Assembly: GCF_015472005.1 (NCBI RefSeq)
Contig: NZ_BMAQ01000005.1
Location: 216,060 to 280,059 of the forward strand
Direction of reading: 5' to 3'
Source: Insulibacter thermoxylanivorax
Lineage (GTDB): Bacteria > Bacillota > Bacilli > Paenibacillales > DA-C8
Length of the DNA: 64,000 nt
The notes under the pieces are model-generated. The model ran no database searches. It was not told the origin of the DNA and saw nothing but the letters and a program-made list of their open reading frames with translations. Made by a program: the position numbers and the translations under genes. This document shows positions 27,267 through 36,286 of the stretch, in pieces. The first letter of the stretch is position 1. The number at the start of each line of letters is the position of its first letter.

Positions 27267-27460
27267 GATTAACGGTGAACGGTGAGCTCCGAGAGGTTCA
27301 AGCCGGCACTGTGGAGAGCATGGTGAAGGAGCTCGGTCTCGATAACAAGTTGATCGTCGTGGAGATCGACGGACAGATCGTTGAGAAGCAGGATTGGTCC
27401 GACGTTGCACTGCGTGAAGGAATGAAAGTCGAGATTGTGCACTTTGTGGGAGGCGGTTGA
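27263..27460 (+). CDS. thiS: Sulfur carrier protein ThiS
   Basis: This 65-residue ubiquitin-like protein ends in VGGG, giving the C-terminal Gly-Gly (here with a third Gly) that is adenylated by ThiF and thiocarboxylated. It starts with GTG overlapping the thiE stop. Confidence 0.92.
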   Translation: MRLTVNGELREVQAGTVESMVKELGLDNKLIVVEIDGQIVEKQDWSDVALREGMKVEIVHFVGGG

Positions 27461-27463
27461 GTC

Positions 27464-28249
27464 ATGATAGCTGATGATGCATTGGTCATAGCGGGCAAGA
27501 AGTTACAATCGCGATTCTTCCTGGGGACGGGCCTTTTTCCAAATCCTTACGTGCAGCAAGAAGCGATCAAGGCCTCCGGGGCGGAGGTGCTGACCTTCGC
27601 AATCCGCCGCGTGAATCTGGATGCCGTTGAGGATGACTCAATCCTGCAGCATCTGGAGCGGGAGAACTTCCAGTTCCTCCCCAACACCTCCGGCGCGAAG
27701 ACGGCGGAGGAGGCCGTGCGCATCGCCCGTCTCGCTAGAGCCTCGGGACTGAGCAATTGGGTCAAGGTGGAGATCTGCGCCGATGAGAAGACACTGCTGC
27801 CCGACCCTGTTGAGACGCTGCGGGCGACGGAGATCCTGGTCAAGGAGGGGTTCGTCGTCCTGCCTTACACCTCCGATGATCCGATGCTCTGCAAACGGCT
27901 GGAGGAGGCAGGCGCGGCGGCGGTGATGCCGGGAGGAGCGCCGATCGGCACCGGTCTTGGGATCCTGAATCCTTACAATATCGGCCTCATCGTCGAACAG
28001 GCGAAGGTGCCGATCATCGTCGATGCGGGACTCGGCTCAGCCCAGGATGTCGCGCAAGCGATGGAACTCGGCGTCAGCGGCATCCTGATGAATACGCCGG
28101 TGGCGCGCGCTAAGGACCCCGTGATGATGGCCAGAGCGATGAAACTGGCGATCGAGGCGGGGAGATTGGCCTATCTCGCCGGCCGCATCCCGAAGCGCCG
28201 GTATGCTTCGGCCAGCAGCGGCTTAGAACAGTTCATATCCAGATTGTAG
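27464..28249 (+). CDS. thiG: Thiazole synthase
   Basis: This 261-residue TIM-barrel enzyme forms the thiazole phosphate from DXP, dehydroglycine and ThiS thiocarboxylate. Motifs seen: [19 protein letters not shown], the lysine in [37 protein letters not shown] and [21 protein letters not shown] 27464 follows GGAGGCGG. It lies three bases after thiS, and thiO supplies its imine substrate. Confidence 0.94.
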   Translation: MIADDALVIAGKKLQSRFFLGTGLFPNPYVQQEAIKASGAEVLTFAIRRVNLDAVEDDSILQHLERENFQFLPNTSGAKTAEEAVRIARLARASGLSNWVKVEICADEKTLLPDPVETLRATEILVKEGFVVLPYTSDDPMLCKRLEEAGAAAVMPGGAPIGTGLGILNPYNIGLIVEQAKVPIIVDAGLGSAQDVAQAMELGVSGILMNTPVARAKDPVMMARAMKLAIEAGRLAYLAGRIPKRRYASASSGLEQFISRL

Positions 28250-28258
28250 GTGAACAGC

Positions 28259-29395
28259 ATGGGGGAACGTGTCATCATCATGGGGGGAGGCGTTATCGGC
28301 CTGTCCTGTGCATTTGAGGCATTAATGAAGGGGTACAAGGTCACCGTGGTAGAAGCGCGGACCTGCGGCGGGCAAGCCTCCGGCGCCGCAGCGGGGATGC
28401 TCGCCCCCTTCTCGGAGAACACGGCCTTTCCCGATGATTTCTTCCGCTTATGCCGCGAGAGCCTGCGCTTGTACCCGGAGTGGCAGCAGGCGGTGAAGGA
28501 CATGAGCGGGGAGGACTTTGAATACACGAACAGCGGCAGTCTGTATGCGGTCTATCACGAGGCGGATCTGAGCGCGCTTAAGCAGCGGCAGTTATGGCAG
28601 AACGAATTCGGGGCGCAGGCGGAGATCGTGGAGGGTGGACAGCTTCGCCGTCTCGAGCCCGAGCTGAGCCCGGAGGTGATCGCCGCCTTGTACATTCCCG
28701 TTGAATCCCACGTGCATGCTCCGGATTATGTGAAGGCGCTGGAGCGGGCCTGCCGGAGGCTTGGCGCCGAGATTTATGAGCAGGCAGGACATGCCAAGCC
28801 GGAGCTTACGCCGCAGGGAATACGCGTGATCAGCGAGCACGGCGAGATCTATGAAGGAGACCGGCTGATCGTGTGCACCGGCGCATGGAGCAAGATGTGG
28901 GAAGCGCAGTTTGGCATCGCGATTCCGGTCTTCCCGATCCGCGGCCAGATCTGTGCCTATGACACGGCGCCGCAGCGGGTGCGCCATATGGTGTTCACCA
29001 GCCAGGGCTATCTCGTCTCCAAACGCCATGGGCAGCTGGTATGCGGTGCTTCTGAGGATCTGGCCGGCTTCGACACATCGGTGACCGAGAAGGGGATCGC
29101 TCGCCTGCTTACCTGGAACGATAAGGTGTTCCCCTTCGTCAGTGCGCTCGAGCCCGTCTTGAAATGGGCGGGACTGCGCCCGGCGACGCAGGACGGCTAT
29201 CCGCTGATCGGGGAACTGCCCCAAGACCGCCGGGTCATCATCGCCTGCGGTCACTATCGCAACGGCATCCTGCTGAGCCCGGTGACGGCGAAGATCGTCG
29301 GCGGGCTGCTGACGGGACAGGCTTCCCGCCTGTCGTTGGCCGCCTTCGCGCCGGAGAGGTTCAGCAGCGGATTGCAGTATATGAAGGAGGCTTAA
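28259..29395 (+). CDS. thiO: Glycine oxidase ThiO
   Basis: This 378-residue FAD enzyme has the Rossmann motif IIMGGGVIGLSCAFEAL, the GGQASGAAAGMLAP segment, and the C-terminal GLRPATQDGYPLIGELP typical of ThiO. It oxidises glycine to the imine used by ThiG. I prefer ATG 28259 (AGGTG six bases before) to the GTG at 28250 that directly follows the thiG stop. Confidence 0.9.
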   Translation: MGERVIIMGGGVIGLSCAFEALMKGYKVTVVEARTCGGQASGAAAGMLAPFSENTAFPDDFFRLCRESLRLYPEWQQAVKDMSGEDFEYTNSGSLYAVYHEADLSALKQRQLWQNEFGAQAEIVEGGQLRRLEPELSPEVIAALYIPVESHVHAPDYVKALERACRRLGAEIYEQAGHAKPELTPQGIRVISEHGEIYEGDRLIVCTGAWSKMWEAQFGIAIPVFPIRGQICAYDTAPQRVRHMVFTSQGYLVSKRHGQLVCGASEDLAGFDTSVTEKGIARLLTWNDKVFPFVSALEPVLKWAGLRPATQDGYPLIGELPQDRRVIIACGHYRNGILLSPVTAKIVGGLLTGQASRLSLAAFAPERFSSGLQYMKEA

Positions 29396-29399
29396 ATCC

Positions 29400-30207
29400 A
29401 TGGAGAAGATCGCGAAGGCGCTGACCATCGCCGGTTCTGACAGCGGCGGCGGCGCCGGTATTCAGGCGGATCTGAAGACGTTCCAGGAGCGGAATGTCTT
29501 CGGCATGTCGGTGATCACGGCGATCACCGCACAGAACACCCTGGGCGTGCAGGGGGTGTATCCTCAATCGGCAGCCTGCATCGCCGCTCAGATCGATTCT
29601 GTGCTTTCGGATCTCGGCGCTGATGCGGTGAAGACGGGGATGCTGTTCTCCGCGGAGATCATTCGCCTCATCGCGGAGAAGATTCGCCGCTACAAGGTTG
29701 AACGGCTGGTTGTCGATCCGGTGATGTATGCCAAGGGGGGGCGCCGCTCTCCTGCAGGAGGAGGCGATGGAAGCCCTGCAGCAAGATCTGCTGCCGCTGG
29801 CGTATATGATCACGCCGAATATTCCGGAAGCCTGCCGCCTGCTTGGCATCGATCAGATCCGGAATGAAGCGGAGATGCAAGAGGCAGCCAAGCGGCTGCA
29901 TGAACTCGGCCCCGCATACATCCTGCTTAAGGGCGGGCATATGCAGGGGGAGCGTTCCGTCGATATCCTCTATGACGGGCGGAACATGGAACTGCTGGAA
30001 GCGCCGCGCATCGATACGCCGCATACGCACGGCACCGGCTGCACCTTATCAGCGGCGATCACGGCGGAACTGGCCAAGGGCCGCTCCGCTTTGGAAGCAG
30101 CGGCTGCAGGGAAGGAATACATTACAGCGGCGATCCGGCATGCTCTGGCCATCGGCGGGGGCATCGGGCCGACGAATCATGCTGCTTATCGTCTTTATAA
30201 TAACTAA
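29400..30207 (+). pseudogene. thiD: HMP/HMP-phosphate kinase thiD, frameshifted
   Basis: The first frame (29400 onward) gives the normal ThiD start, KALTIAGSDSGGGAGIQADLKTF through LVVDPVMYAKGG. It then goes out of frame at a run of seven G (29735-29741). The second frame resumes with GAALLQEEAMEALQQDLLPLAYMITPNIPEA through the anion-hole motif HTHGTGCTLSAAI to the stop at 30207. Removing one G restores the usual AKGGAALLQ and a protein of about 269 residues. It is either a real slip in a homopolymer (possibly phase-variable) or a sequencing error; no other damage is visible. The enzyme phosphorylates the pyrimidine HMP twice. Confidence 0.9.
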
Positions 30208-30262
30208 TTGGACGATCATGCAATAACATAATTGGATATTCGGACGATCAAGAACGGATCAG

Positions 30263-30323
30263 AAGAAACGGACACACGATGAAACCCGGCCGCGGCGGAC
30301 GGGATCAACGGTGTCCGTTTCTT
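30263..30323. terminator. Terminator after the thi operon
   Basis: AAGAAACGGACAC (30263-30275) pairs perfectly with GTGTCCGTTTCTT (30311-30323). The loop is long and GC-rich. T-rich flanks occur on the plus strand; it may also serve the convergent ydjO-like gene. Confidence 0.65.
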
Positions 30324-30398
30324 GCTTGAGCTTGGCATATCTCATACAGTGATAGAGTACGAACTTGCACGGTATTATTCGATCAAATGCTTATATGC

Positions 30399-30608
30399 TC
30401 ATACGGTCGTCTTCGTGTAATTGGTCAAGATCGGCAGCACGCGTTCATCGCGGACCATATAGGACTGGCAGAGCGGGCAGGCGGGATTATCCGCAGCGAA
30501 AGTGAAGTTGTCGCGCATCCAGCCGTTGCAATCCTCATTGGTGCATGCCCAGATCTCCGTCACCGCCTCCGGCACCGGTTCTTCCACTTTACGGAACAAT
30601 GCAGTCAT
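30399..30608 (-). CDS. YdjO-like cold-inducible zinc-ribbon protein
   Basis: This 69-residue protein has two Cys pairs (CTNEDC and CPLC) framing GWMRDNF, the pattern of the YdjO family of Bacillales, whose members are described as cold-inducible. It probably binds zinc. Its function is unknown. Confidence 0.82.
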   Translation of the reverse strand: MTALFRKVEEPVPEAVTEIWACTNEDCNGWMRDNFTFAADNPACPLCQSYMVRDERVLPILTNYTKTTV

Positions 30609-30765
30609 CTCCTTCCTATCCTTCCTCTATTATGTGAACAGAGCCGTCATCCTATGCATATTCGTGGAAATATCGACTATGTTTCGTTACAATATAAAGT
30701 AGTAACCGTGAGTTTGATCACATGAATATAGATTCTTCAATTCCATATTTGGCAGGAGGTTAACC

Positions 30766-31899
30766 ATGAAGTTATTGTCGATTGAACCGACACCAAGTCC
30801 GCATACGATGAAGTTAAATATCGATGAATCTTTGCCGCCCGGGAGAAAACATACCTACCTCAAGGAAAACTTAGAGCATGCTCCCGAACCGATCCGCAGC
30901 ATCCTGAGCATTGAAGGGGTGAAGAGCGTCTTCCACACCGCTGATTTTCTGGCGGTGGACCGCATGCCCAAGGGAGACTGGCGGGCCATCCTCGAGCAGA
31001 TCGCTGAACTGCTCGGCGGGGATAAGTCGCAGGTGAGCTTCGCTGAAGCGGATAGCGGCGGATACGGGGAGGCACAGGTATATGTCCAATACTTCCGCAA
31101 TATCCCGCTGCAAGTCCGCGTGCGCAGCGGCGGAGAAGAAGTCAGATTGGCCACGCCCGACAGATTCAATGACGCCGTGATGAAGGTGACCGAATCCTCT
31201 CCGACTTTGCTTAAGGAGCGGAAACTGGTGGATAAGGGCATCCGTTATGGGGATCTGCAGGAGATTGCAGAGCAGATGATAGCGGAGATTGATGCTACTT
31301 ACTCCGATGAAGAGCTGGCACGGCTGGCTGAGCTCGCTGCTAAACAGGGCGAGCACGCAGAGCAGGAATATTCCCTTCAGGAGCTGAGCAGGGAGGAGAT
31401 CGCCGAGCTGTTCGCATCGAACGATTGGCGGAAGCGTTATGCAGCCCTTGAACATATGAAGCCGACGGAAGAAGATCTGCCGCTGATCGCGAAGGCGCTC
31501 GAAGATGAGCACGGCTCGATCCGCCGATTGGCCGTCGTCTATCTGGGGGATATCGGCGGCAAACAAGTCCTGCCCTATCTGTATCAGGCGCTGAAGGACC
31601 GCTCCGTGCAGGTGCGCCGAACGGCAGGGGATACGCTGAATGATATCGGGGATACCGATGCACTGCAGCCGATGAGCGAAGCGCTTCGCGATCCGAATAA
31701 ACTGGTGCGCTGGCGGGCAGCCCGGTTCCTCTATGAATTCGGCGATGAGAGCGTGCTCGATGCGCTGCGTGCTGCCGAGGATGATGAAGAGTTTGAGGTC
31801 AGCCTGCAGGTGAAGATGGCCATCGAACGCATCACCAGCGGCGAGGAAGCGGCGGGATCCGTCTGGCAGCAGATGGCGCGCAGCAGAGGGAAGCAGTAA
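30766..31899 (+). CDS. Conserved virulence factor C family protein (Nfu_N plus HEAT repeats)
   Basis: This 377-residue protein opens with an Nfu/NifU N-terminal-like domain (LLSIEPTPSPHTMKLNID, SIEGVKSVFHTADFLAVDR, residues 1-90) and ends with HEAT-like repeats (about residues 215-360: EDEHGSIRRLAVVYLGDIGG, DRSVQVRRTAGDTLNDIGD, DPNKLVRWRAARFLYEFGD). This combination is the CvfC/YpgR family of Bacillales. The role is unclear. AGGAGG stands eight bases before the ATG. Confidence 0.85.
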   Translation: MKLLSIEPTPSPHTMKLNIDESLPPGRKHTYLKENLEHAPEPIRSILSIEGVKSVFHTADFLAVDRMPKGDWRAILEQIAELLGGDKSQVSFAEADSGGYGEAQVYVQYFRNIPLQVRVRSGGEEVRLATPDRFNDAVMKVTESSPTLLKERKLVDKGIRYGDLQEIAEQMIAEIDATYSDEELARLAELAAKQGEHAEQEYSLQELSREEIAELFASNDWRKRYAALEHMKPTEEDLPLIAKALEDEHGSIRRLAVVYLGDIGGKQVLPYLYQALKDRSVQVRRTAGDTLNDIGDTDALQPMSEALRDPNKLVRWRAARFLYEFGDESVLDALRAAEDDEEFEVSLQVKMAIERITSGEEAAGSVWQQMARSRGKQ

Positions 31900-31925
31900 T
31901 CAAGGGAACAGAGGTGTGACCCATA

Positions 31926-33326
31926 TTGACTACGATTGCGATCATCGGCGGCGGCATCACCGGACTCAGTGCCGCCTTCGCTTTGCAGCAGAGGATTCGA
32001 GCGGGGCAGCTTGATGCCCGATTGGAACTGATCGAGGCCGCACCGGTTCTCGGAGGCAAGATCCATACCTTGCGGGACAAGGGATTCATCATGGAGACAG
32101 GGGCGGATTCCATCGTCAGCCGCAAGTTTCATTCCCAGCCGCTGCTTGAGAAGCTTGGGCTTGGCGGCGAACTGGTGTACAATGCCACCGGCCGCTCCTT
32201 CTTGTTCATCGACGGGAAGCTTAAACCCATTCCTGAGGATACGGTGTTTGGCATCCCGCTCAGCGTCGAATCCCTTAGCGAGAGTGAGCTGATCTCAGAA
32301 CAGGGCAAGGAAGAGGCGCTGAGGGACCTCACCACGCCGAACGACGGTCGGTTCACCAAGGAGGATTCCCTCGGTGCATTCCTCAGGTACTTCCTTGGCG
32401 AAGAGATCGTCGCAAGGCAGATCGCTCCGGTGCTCTCCGGAGTCTATTCCGGCCGTTTGGATGACTTGACGATCGCCTCCACCATGCCTTATCTGCTCGA
32501 TTACAAAGAGGAGTACGGCAGCATCATCCGCGGTCTGGAAGCGAATAAGCACAGATTCCAAAACACCGGCGGCGGTAAATTCCTGTCCTTCGAAGGCGGC
32601 CTGTCCCGGCTGCCCGAGCGGATCGCGGAACAGCTTGAGGATGTGACCATCCGCTTAGGGACAAGAGCCCTTCGCCTTGCGAAGGCGGAGGAGGGATGGA
32701 CGATCGAGCTGAGCGGCGGGCAGACCATACGCGCCGACTTTGTGATCCTGGCGGTCCTTCATACCCACGCGCAGCAGATCCTGCAGGATACTGAGCTCAA
32801 CGAGCTGTTCGGGCAGCTGCAAACCCATTCCTTGATCAGCGTGTATCTCGGCTATGATCTGGAGGATGATGTGCTGCCCGCAGACGGCACCGGCTTCATC
32901 ACCGCCGGGGAGGATGAGCTGACCTGCAGCGCCTGTACGTGGACCAGCCGCAAGTGGTCTCATACTTCACGGCATCATAAGCTTCTCCTCCGGCTGTTCT
33001 ACAAGAGCTCTCAGCCCGTCTATGAACGGCTGGCCAAGATGAGCGAAGCCGAGCTCTTATCCGTTGCCAAGCGGGATGTCGAGCGTTCCATCGGCATCGC
33101 AGCACAGCCGGTGATCCATGCGGTAACGAGATGGCATGAAGCAATGCCCGTCTATCATATTCGCCATCAGGAACTCGTGACCGGGCTGGAACAGGAATTG
33201 AAGGAACGCTATCCCGGTGTTCTCATCGCCGGTTGTTCCTACTACGGGGTAGGGATCCCCGATTGCATGCAGAGCGGCGAGCAGGCCGCTGAACGGATCA
33301 TAGAGAGCATCAGCGGCAAGGTTTAA
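31926..33326 (+). CDS. hemY: Protoporphyrinogen/coproporphyrinogen III oxidase
   Basis: This 466-residue FAD enzyme has the dinucleotide motif IAIIGGGITGLSAAFAL, the LGGKIHTL segment and the oxidase C-terminal GVLIAGCSYYGVGIPDCMQSGEQAAE. In Gram-positive bacteria this family (HemY, renamed CgoX) oxidises coproporphyrinogen III in the coproporphyrin-dependent heme route. It starts at TTG 31926 after AGAGGTG. The usual partners hemE and hemH are not adjacent. Confidence 0.9.
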   Translation: MTTIAIIGGGITGLSAAFALQQRIRAGQLDARLELIEAAPVLGGKIHTLRDKGFIMETGADSIVSRKFHSQPLLEKLGLGGELVYNATGRSFLFIDGKLKPIPEDTVFGIPLSVESLSESELISEQGKEEALRDLTTPNDGRFTKEDSLGAFLRYFLGEEIVARQIAPVLSGVYSGRLDDLTIASTMPYLLDYKEEYGSIIRGLEANKHRFQNTGGGKFLSFEGGLSRLPERIAEQLEDVTIRLGTRALRLAKAEEGWTIELSGGQTIRADFVILAVLHTHAQQILQDTELNELFGQLQTHSLISVYLGYDLEDDVLPADGTGFITAGEDELTCSACTWTSRKWSHTSRHHKLLLRLFYKSSQPVYERLAKMSEAELLSVAKRDVERSIGIAAQPVIHAVTRWHEAMPVYHIRHQELVTGLEQELKERYPGVLIAGCSYYGVGIPDCMQSGEQAAERIIESISGKV

Positions 33327-33361
33327 GGCTTCGGCCCACAGCCTTGCCCAACGTTTCATGT

Positions 33362-33402
33362 AACACCCCTCGATTGCCTTCATGGTGATCGGGGGGTGTT
33401 TT
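33362..33402 (+). terminator. Intrinsic terminator after hemY
   Basis: AACACCCC (33362-33369) pairs with GGGGTGTT (33393-33400), with an inner CGAT/ATCG pairing, then TT. Confidence 0.75.
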
Positions 33403-33428
33403 GCGGTGAGGGGAAGATTCACATCCCG

Positions 33429-33983
33429 ATGGGCGGCGACATATCGTATACCACAGCGGTGAAAGAGGTGGTGAATGGGTTGCCGATTCAAGCAGTGCTG
33501 CAAGGTGCCGGTCTGATCTCGGGTCTTGTCCGCATCGATCTGAGCGACGGGGGAAGATGCGCGGTGTGCACCATCATGCTTGGTTCCCTTACGAGTGATC
33601 CCTGCCCGTGCACAGCGGATCAGCTTCTGTTTAACGTATTGAATTACCAGACGGGGAAGAAGCAGATCCAGCTGCAGCATGCCGAGTACGTGCCCAGGGG
33701 CGGCACCGTCCAGCGAGCGTCTTGGCAGCTGCAGGAGGATGTGGAGTTTGCTTACGGGAGATTCGATTATGCCTTGGTCTGCTCCGATGAGGGCCGGCCG
33801 CTCATGCCGGGGGATCTGCTCATCGTCCGCCTCTGTACGAACCCAGGGGGATTAAGATTCGGCTACGAGTGTTTCATGGATGCCCCTGCCTCCACCTTCA
33901 ACGGTTTCCAAACAGCACTGGTCATCAAATATCCGGGGTACAGGCAGATGCTGGCCGGCGGGCAGTTTGAACCGGACTTCTAA
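33429..33983 (+). CDS. Hypothetical protein
   Basis: This 184-residue protein is not one I recognise. It opens MGGDISYTTAVKEVVNGLPIQ, is mixed alpha/beta, and has a CPC motif near residue 57 and scattered other cysteines but no membrane segment. The open frame extends upstream into the hemY terminator, so I chose ATG 33429, although its ribosome site (GAGGGG) is distant. Codon use resembles neighbouring genes. Confidence 0.55.
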   Translation: MGGDISYTTAVKEVVNGLPIQAVLQGAGLISGLVRIDLSDGGRCAVCTIMLGSLTSDPCPCTADQLLFNVLNYQTGKKQIQLQHAEYVPRGGTVQRASWQLQEDVEFAYGRFDYALVCSDEGRPLMPGDLLIVRLCTNPGGLRFGYECFMDAPASTFNGFQTALVIKYPGYRQMLAGGQFEPDF

Positions 33984-34039
33984 GCCGCAGTCCATATGCA
34001 GCCGATCGCGGTTGATTGTGAATGGGGATGTTTGCTCAC

Positions 34040-34069
34040 TTGCTATATGAGAACGTTTGTTCGTATAAT
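34040..34069 (+). promoter_or_regulatory. Promoter with LexA (SOS) box
   Basis: TTGCTA (34040-34045) is 18 bases from TATAAT (34064-34069). Between them lies GAACGTTTGTTC (34051-34062), matching the Bacillus LexA core GAAC-N4-GTTC exactly, with G at the right flank. An operator covering the spacer is the usual SOS repression layout. It belongs to the unknown gene at 34092. Confidence 0.65.
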
Positions 34070-34091
34070 AAACAAGTGAGGTGAAGTCTTC

Positions 34092-34451
34092 ATGGCCGAT
34101 TTCGATGCAGAAGCCCATGTGTATGATTATATTGTCTATGTCTATCTGATCAAGGCGCTGGATCGGGACCGCAAGGTGCTCAGGCAGCTGAAGCTGGCCC
34201 GCGCTTGGGAAGGGCTGGCGGAAGCGCTGCTAACCCGCCTGGTGGCAGAGCTTACCGACCATAGGCGCCGCATGGCAAGGCACGGCTTGCGCATCGTGCT
34301 CGAGGAGATCGTCCCCGGCAACAACGTTCATGTCATGTATACCTATCGCCGCTATGAATATCATTGCTATATGCTTCCCTATGTATTAAAATCCCGCTGC
34401 GAAGACAAAATATTACAGTTAATACAAGATATGCACCTGGCGGAAGGATAG
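34092..34451 (+). CDS. Hypothetical protein under a LexA-type promoter
   Basis: This 119-residue protein is alpha-rich at the start (EAHVYDYIVYVYLIKALDRDRKVLRQL) with a basic middle (ELTDHRRRMARHGLRIVLEE) and a Tyr-rich beta-like part (VHVMYTYRRYEYHCYMLPYVLKSRCE). No signal or membrane segment. RBS GTGAGGTGA precedes the ATG. I do not recognise the family. The LexA box suggests induction by DNA damage; a role in repair, replication arrest or division control is only a guess. Confidence 0.75.
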   Translation: MADFDAEAHVYDYIVYVYLIKALDRDRKVLRQLKLARAWEGLAEALLTRLVAELTDHRRRMARHGLRIVLEEIVPGNNVHVMYTYRRYEYHCYMLPYVLKSRCEDKILQLIQDMHLAEG

Positions 34452-34554
34452 ATTTCTGATCATCCATCGCAACTCTGCATGATTATTTGCGTATAACTAT
34501 GCGAATAGGATTCTAAGGATTAGTTCTCATATTAGATGTGGAGGTATTACATAC

Positions 34555-35145
34555 ATGAACTGGAAGCGCACGGTGCTGTTGTCGCTTGTGCTGGCAGCAG
34601 TTGGTACAGCGGCAGTGTACGCAGATGATATCTACGAGACGATCAAGGCAAAGAAAGTCAGCGTATCCGTCAACGGTCAATCCCTGAAAGAACAGGGTCT
34701 GCAAGTCAACAGCAAGGTCTATGTCCCGCTTAATGAGATGGCGGACACGGTGCAAGCGATGATTGAGTACGACGGCGATCAGGTTGCGATCTACAAGCCG
34801 AATGTTCATATGGCATTGTTCTCTGTGGTGAAGGACCGCATCACGACCCCCTTCGGCAACGTGACGAAGGGCGGCGAATATAACTTCGCGATTTTCACAC
34901 AGGTGGACAATCTGCAGAAGGAAGTCAAGAACCTCAAGTTCGAGATCTTCGATCCCCATGGCAAGTCCGTGTACAATGCCATATTTCCGCTCAGCCTAAA
35001 GGATAATTTCTGGCATTTTACTCCGACGATTACACTGAAGTTCAACCAGACGGGAGAATACAAGATCAGAGCTTATATGCAGCTGTCAGTACAAGGCGGT
35101 TACCATCTCGTCTCGGAGAAGATCATCCAATCGCTGGAGAAGTAA
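34555..35145 (+). CDS. Secreted stalk-domain protein (copper amine oxidase N-domain-like)
   Basis: This 196-residue protein has a signal peptide cleaved after about VYA (residue 22), then a segment VSVSVNGQSLKEQGLQVNSKVYVPLNEMADTVQAMIEYDGDQVAIY resembling the small copper-amine-oxidase-N/stalk domain found in many Paenibacillus exported proteins. The rest is a beta-sandwich-like region ending GGYHLVSEKII. GGAGGT precedes the ATG by 12 bases. Probably surface-associated; function unknown. Confidence 0.75.
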   Translation: MNWKRTVLLSLVLAAVGTAAVYADDIYETIKAKKVSVSVNGQSLKEQGLQVNSKVYVPLNEMADTVQAMIEYDGDQVAIYKPNVHMALFSVVKDRITTPFGNVTKGGEYNFAIFTQVDNLQKEVKNLKFEIFDPHGKSVYNAIFPLSLKDNFWHFTPTITLKFNQTGEYKIRAYMQLSVQGGYHLVSEKIIQSLEK

Positions 35146-35154
35146 TCCGCGGTT

Positions 35155-35190
35155 AAGCTGTCTCATCGACCTCTGTGAGACAGCTTTTTT
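35155..35190 (+). terminator. Intrinsic terminator after the stalk-domain gene
   Basis: AAGCTGTCTC (35155-35164) pairs with GAGACAGCTT (35177-35186), followed by TTTTTT. Confidence 0.9.
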
Positions 35191-35321
35191 GTGTGCAATG
35201 CGGGGAAATTCCTGCTTATAGTCGGAATTGTCTGGTTTTGAAGAAAATATTTGCTTCAGCCCATGAAAAAATGATACGATACACGAGAGAAGTAAAATGA
35301 ATGATGAAATGAGGGTTTACG

Positions 35322-35609
35322 ATGAGTGAGCATGAACATCAACATGAACATGATGAACACGAAGATATTGTTGTAACGATGACTGATGAAGAGGGCAATG
35401 AACGGGAGATGCTGCTGGCATTTACATTCGATGTAGATGAGCAGATCTACGCCGTGCTTCTGGACTACCATGATCCGGAAGAGGAAGGCGTCATCATGCG
35501 CCTCGAAGAGGAAGAAGGAGATACCGTTCTTGTTAACATAGAGGATGATGAAGAGTGGGAACGCGTGGTCGCTGTCTACAATGAGTTAGCTGAACAAGAG
35601 CAGTTCTAA
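35322..35609 (+). CDS. DUF1292 family acidic protein (YrzB-like)
   Basis: This 95-residue protein is strongly acidic. It begins with a His-rich MSEHEHQHEHDEHED stretch, then the DUF1292 core (TMTDEEGNEREMLLAFTFDVDEQIYAVLL and DTVLVNIEDDEEW). Members are common in Bacillota near yrzL/yrrK. The His-rich N-terminus is unusual in amount and could bind metal. A TTGCTT/TACGAT promoter with an 18-base spacer lies at about 35250-35280. Confidence 0.88.
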   Translation: MSEHEHQHEHDEHEDIVVTMTDEEGNEREMLLAFTFDVDEQIYAVLLDYHDPEEEGVIMRLEEEEGDTVLVNIEDDEEWERVVAVYNELAEQEQF

Positions 35610-35640
35610 TTCATCCCTGTGTCATTCGCGCACAAAGCAC

Positions 35641-35679
35641 AAAACCGAGAACCCGGCGGCGCCGTGGATTCTCGGTTTT
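35641..35679. terminator. Bidirectional terminator
   Basis: AAAACCGAGAA (35641-35651) pairs with TTCTCGGTTTT (35669-35679). It serves the converging DUF1292 and DUF1885 genes. Confidence 0.85.
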
Positions 35680-35754
35680 GCTGCTTATACGGCGGCGTTC
35701 CCGCTGATGGTTCATCGATTTCAGACATTGCCGGCGGAACAGCGGCCGCAACGC

Positions 35755-36180
35755 TTACTTGCGCGTATTAAAGTACATCGTGCGGCCGTTAAACATGGTG
35801 ACTTGGGCCTTGAGCCGGCGCCCGATGTACCGGCACAGCTCGTTGGCTTTCGCTTTATCCCCGTGTGTAGCGCCGTCGGGAAGGACGACTTGAATATAGG
35901 CGATCGCTTGCTCCGGCTCCATTTCCTGCTTCGTACCGATGCCGATGAAGATGGCGCGATAATCCGCATGTTTCCCCCGCAAATAGAGCCATTCATGCTC
36001 TCCGTCCCTTCTCGTCTCGATCTCGTAGGGGAAGGCCATCTCCGCATAGTTCCAATCCAGCTGCTGGCCGGTAAGCGCCGTTTGGCTGCGATACCTTTCC
36101 AGCACTTGCACCACATCATCAAGGGTGATGCTGTCGTGATCGGAACCTTGCACCAATTCGATATATGCGCTTTGACCCAT
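35755..36180 (-). CDS. DUF1885 family protein
   Basis: This 141-residue protein matches DUF1885 along its length: MGQSAYIELVQGSDHDSITLDDV, GQQLDWNYAEMAFPYEI, LPDGATHGDKAKANELCRYI and the ending NGRTMYFNTRK. Function unknown. I chose ATG 36180 after AGGTG rather than the upstream ATG at 36204. It lies about 100 bases downstream of the decarboxylase gene on the same strand and may share its transcript. Confidence 0.85.
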   Translation of the reverse strand: MGQSAYIELVQGSDHDSITLDDVVQVLERYRSQTALTGQQLDWNYAEMAFPYEIETRRDGEHEWLYLRGKHADYRAIFIGIGTKQEMEPEQAIAYIQVVLPDGATHGDKAKANELCRYIGRRLKAQVTMFNGRTMYFNTRK

Positions 36181-36286
36181 CTCTACACCTGCCCGTCTCG
36201 TCATATTTCCATTATATATGATAGCATCGAAGAAAGCGTTTTACAATGAAGAAGACGGTTTGATGCTGCTATGGACAAGCTGCGGA

